NCBI RefSeq assembly: GCF_000483125.1
Contig: NZ_KI519553.1
Location: 62,001-126,000, forward strand
Origin: Atopobium fossor DSM 15642
GTDB taxonomy: Bacteria > Actinomycetota > Coriobacteriia > Coriobacteriales > Atopobiaceae
Reading direction: 5' to 3'
DNA: 64,000 nucleotides
How positions within the stretch are numbered: the first letter of the stretch is position 1; every line of letters begins with the position of its first letter. Positions 61,107-64,000 of this stretch are shown piece after piece. The position numbers were made by a program, and so were the translations under genes. A model generated the notes under the pieces. That model worked only from the letters and a program-made list of their open reading frames with translations. It searched no databases and was not told the origin of the DNA.

Positions 61107-62855
61107 CTAACCTAATTTCCACCCTGTAGTTGCTTGGCGCAACGTAATAAAACGTCGATAGATCCCTTCTTCATCCATAAGCTTTTCATGGGTACCGCGC
61201 TGCACTATACGGCCCTTATCTAAAACCAGAATTTGGTCTGCAGACTGTACAGTATTGAGCCTATGGGCTATAGAAATTAAGGTTTTACCCTGAGTTAGTT
61301 CTTGAATTGCTGCCATTAGCTCATGCTCATTTTCGGGATCTACATTAGATGTCGCTTCGTCTAGGATTACGATGGGAGCATCCTTCATAATGGCTCGTGC
61401 AATGGAAATACGTTGCTTTTCTCCGCCGCTAAAGTTGCCACCACCTTCTTCCACCAAAGTATCGTAGCCTTTTGGTAATTCCATAATGAAGTCGTGGCAT
61501 CGTGCTCGTTTGGCTGCTTCAATTACTTGGGTACGAGTAGCATTGGGTACGCCAAATCGAATATTGTTTTCTATGGTGTCATTAAACAAGTATACGTTCT
61601 GGAATACCATGGATATGTGTTCCATGAGGCTTTCCGCTGTTCCTTCTCGTACATTGTGTCCACCTATATACACTGTGCCGGCATCCACATCCCATAAGCG
61701 TGATATAAGGTTGGCAAGTGTGGTTTTACCTGAACCTGATGGTCCTACAAAAGCGCAGCTTGTGCCCTCAGGTATGCTTAAACTTACATCGTGAATCACA
61801 TCATTATTGCCGTAGCTAAAAGACACATGATTTAGGTCAATATTGTAATTATCTAGTACAAGAGGCTTTTTAGTAGTGTCTTGCTGAGGAATAGAGCATA
61901 CCTCGTCAATTCGATTAAGCTCATTTCCAATCTTTTTAGTGAGAAAAGCACTGTTGTTTGCAATGATGAGTTCGCCATAAATCATAAATGCAGCAGCTAG
62001 TAAGGTTAGCGTCCAGCTCAGAGATAGTGTCTTGTTAAGATAGAGTACACAAGCTGCAAAAAGTACTCCACAGCTTGCTAGATTAAACACGAGGACATAC
62101 AGCTTAAGCAGTCCATGCGCAGATGCTTCTTGATGCTCATCGGCAGCACGCTTCATCTCGAAGGCATCCTTCGCTTTAGCAAGGGATTTATCGGGAGATG
62201 TGTACATACGTAATACAGCCATACCCTGAGCATATTCAAAAATTGCATCGCTCATAACTTCCTGAGCTGCAAGGACCTCTTGGGTAGCTTTGCCAGAGCG
62301 CTTGAGCAATACATTGAGTACTAATAAACCAGCAGCAATACCTAAAAAGGTAATACCGGCAATGGGTGGCGCTACAAATAAGAAAGACACGCCTAAGATG
62401 ATTGCCATAGCTACGCCACCAGATAATCCAGTCATACAGATAGTCATAAACTCCTCAAGTTGGTGCACAGTAGTGGTAAGTGTGGTGGTAATGGCAGCTA
62501 ACTTTTGTTCCGAGAAAAAACCCATAGGAGCGCTTTTTAGCTGGTCTCCAATACTGAGCCGTAGATCTCGAAAAATATGAAAGCCTTCAGCGTCCATTTT
62601 AATGTCTACCATATATTGGCAGGCGTACTGTCCTGCAATACTAACCAGTAGCATACCAAGGCATTGTAGAGCTACCAGTCCGTTTAAGGCATGGAGGTGT
62701 TCTGTGGCCCACCAGATGGACCCTAGCATACCGGCCATAAAGAAGCCCTTAAGAACATTGAAGACCATGCCTTGAAGCAGATTTGTATGGGATTGGGCGG
62801 AAAAACGAGCAGCTAAATCCAAAATACGTTTAATAACTGCATACATACTGTTCAT
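61107..62855 (-). CDS. ABC half-transporter, second pair, downstream member
   Basis: 582 residues. N-terminal six-helix domain, coupling region LKSAPMGFFSEQKLAAI, ATPase with Walker A GPSGSGKTT, signature FSGGEKQR, Walker B IVILDEATSNVDPENE. The signature starts with Phe rather than Leu. The wording is like IrtB/YbtQ. ATG 62855 follows AAGGAG closely (3 nt); ATG 62846 is an alternative. 10 nt after the partner gene. Confidence 0.88.
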   Translation of the reverse strand: MNSMYAVIKRILDLAARFSAQSHTNLLQGMVFNVLKGFFMAGMLGSIWWATEHLHALNGLVALQCLGMLLVSIAGQYACQYMVDIKMDAEGFHIFRDLRLSIGDQLKSAPMGFFSEQKLAAITTTLTTTVHQLEEFMTICMTGLSGGVAMAIILGVSFLFVAPPIAGITFLGIAAGLLVLNVLLKRSGKATQEVLAAQEVMSDAIFEYAQGMAVLRMYTSPDKSLAKAKDAFEMKRAADEHQEASAHGLLKLYVLVFNLASCGVLFAACVLYLNKTLSLSWTLTLLAAAFMIYGELIIANNSAFLTKKIGNELNRIDEVCSIPQQDTTKKPLVLDNYNIDLNHVSFSYGNNDVIHDVSLSIPEGTSCAFVGPSGSGKTTLANLISRLWDVDAGTVYIGGHNVREGTAESLMEHISMVFQNVYLFNDTIENNIRFGVPNATRTQVIEAAKRARCHDFIMELPKGYDTLVEEGGGNFSGGEKQRISIARAIMKDAPIVILDEATSNVDPENEHELMAAIQELTQGKTLISIAHRLNTVQSADQILVLDKGRIVQRGTHEKLMDEEGIYRRFITLRQATTGWKLG

Positions 62856-62865
62856 ACGCTCCTTT

Positions 62866-64000
62866 TCATAGTCCTAGTGCTTGCATATGACTTTCCCACA
62901 TGCGGGCATAGGTAGGACAGCTTGCGAGCAATTTGGTGTGTACTCCACGACCCACAACACGTCCGTCTTTTACTACGACGATACAATCGGCGTTTTGAAT
63001 AGTGGATAGTCGATGGGCAATTACGATAAGAGTTTTATCGGCTACCAGCTTGCTTAAGGCCTCTTCAACGTAAGATTCATTCTCGGGGTCCGCATAGGCA
63101 GTGGCTTCATCCAGGATGATGACAGGAGCATTTTTGAGAATAGCACGGGCGATAGCAATGCGCTGGCGTTCTCCGCCCGAAAGACGCCCACCCGCTTCAC
63201 CTGCCAGCGTATGGTAACCCTGAGGAAGTGCACGGATAAACTCATCGCAACAAGCCATGGATGCCGCTTTGCGCACTTCATCATCAGTAGCATGTGGTCG
63301 TCCGAGTCTAATGTTATCGGCAATACTTGTGTCAAAGAGGAAGGTGTCTTGGGATACATAAGAGATGTGCTCTGCCAGCTGTGATGATGGTATGCTTTGC
63401 ACGTCTTGTCCGCCAAAACGTACGCATCCGCTTGTAGCGTCCCAAAAACCAGCCATGAGTTTTGCAATAGTTGATTTGCCAGATCCACTTGGTCCTACAA
63501 TGGCGGTTACCTGTCTAGGTTTAGTCTCTAAGCACACATCGTGCAGTACTTCTACACCGTTATGGTAGGCAAAGGACACATGGTCTAAGACAAAACTTTC
63601 TGCGTTAAGCTCCACTCGTTTGGCAGGGCGCATAAGTTCAGGAGTGTTTAAAAAGTCCCAGATAACGTTAAGGCATGTATCCATAACAGCAATTTGACTT
63701 GCAGCCTGAGCAAACTTCATGACAGGTCCTATACAACTCAAAGGAATGCTAATGCAAGCAAGAAATGCAGGTAGACTTAACGTTTCTTGGGACATAAACA
63801 GTACGCCTAGAGGTAAAGCTATCAGTAGTGTGCAAGGCATAACAGAGCGAATAGCTGCCATCCATACCCAGCTTTGCTTGAACCAGCTTATGGTACTGTC
63901 GTGATAGTCGTTTACTGCATCTGAAAATGCTGCATATGATGATGCAGTACGTCCAAATGCCTTAATAACCTGGATACCGTTTACATATTCCACGAGCGAA
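62866..64000 (-). CDS. ABC half-transporter, second pair, upstream member (N-terminus beyond window)
   Basis: The frame is open to the window edge, so the start and probably four or more membrane helices are missing. Visible: VEYVNGIQVIKAFGR of the membrane domain, Walker A GPSGSGKST, signature LSGGERQR, Walker B VIILDEATAYADPENE. The AYADPENE wording is typical of IrtA/YbtP-type siderophore importers. Heterodimer with the next gene is expected. Confidence 0.88.
   Translation of the reverse strand, partial: SLVEYVNGIQVIKAFGRTASSYAAFSDAVNDYHDSTISWFKQSWVWMAAIRSVMPCTLLIALPLGVLFMSQETLSLPAFLACISIPLSCIGPVMKFAQAASQIAVMDTCLNVIWDFLNTPELMRPAKRVELNAESFVLDHVSFAYHNGVEVLHDVCLETKPRQVTAIVGPSGSGKSTIAKLMAGFWDATSGCVRFGGQDVQSIPSSQLAEHISYVSQDTFLFDTSIADNIRLGRPHATDDEVRKAASMACCDEFIRALPQGYHTLAGEAGGRLSGGERQRIAIARAILKNAPVIILDEATAYADPENESYVEEALSKLVADKTLIVIAHRLSTIQNADCIVVVKDGRVVGRGVHTKLLASCPTYARMWESHMQALGL

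Overview
The window reads as the chromosome of a low-to-medium GC actinobacterium, most likely a Coriobacteriia member of the Atopobium/Lancefieldella/Olsenella group. Grounds are a TsaB-RimI-TsaD fusion, glutamine-dependent NAD synthase, a LytR-CpsA-Psr protein, many PTS systems and split transketolases; this assignment is inference from gene content, not from a search. No rRNA, tRNA, CRISPR array or complete insertion sequence was seen.

Layout. 1-9 kb: housekeeping and transport: the end of a tRNA t6A-synthesis fusion protein, a three-gene polar amino acid ABC transporter, an amidohydrolase and NadE. 9.1-9.8 kb: a HigB/HigA-like toxin-antitoxin pair behind a 20-bp perfect inverted repeat. 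10-36 kb: a carbohydrate island with four PTS loci. Three are ascorbate/SgaT-type; one is fructose-type under a LacI regulator. Three of the four end in a split transketolase pair (N and C subunits as separate genes); the fourth ends in a tryptophan-synthase-alpha-like TIM barrel. groESL, a NimA-like flavoprotein and an unknown helical protein lie inside this island. The common logic appears to be import and phosphorylation of a sugar, then entry into the non-oxidative pentose phosphate pathway.

36-42.3 kb: core genes: a polyferredoxin, YchF GTPase, an LCP wall-assembly protein and guaA. 42.3-49.7 kb: accessory DNA directly after the guaA 3' end. It holds an unknown, possibly HEPN-like ORF, a frameshifted HsdS specificity gene, a double-HTH regulator and a KAP-type P-loop NTPase, bracketed by imperfect inverted repeats and followed by a guaA-end-like 12-mer. 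Next come Firmicutes-looking genes (a broken LRR-like gene, a TfoX-N-domain protein, an alpha/beta hydrolase). 49.7-50.7 kb: a Fic protein with its own HTH and a 34-bp palindromic promoter element.

50.8-58 kb: a TetR-controlled minus-strand operon with two ABC half-transporters, a fused double ECF ATPase, an ECF T component and an MptD-like S component, overlapping at most junctions. 58.2-61 kb: a methyltransferase, an aldo/keto reductase and an iron-type alcohol dehydrogenase. 61.1-64 kb: a second pair of ABC half-transporters, the upstream one cut by the window edge.

The best candidates for something new are the guaA-linked KAP/HTH/HsdS/HEPN-like island, the PTS-split-transketolase loci with the orphan TrpA-like protein, and a three-copy intergenic palindromic repeat with the core half TCATTATTAAT.
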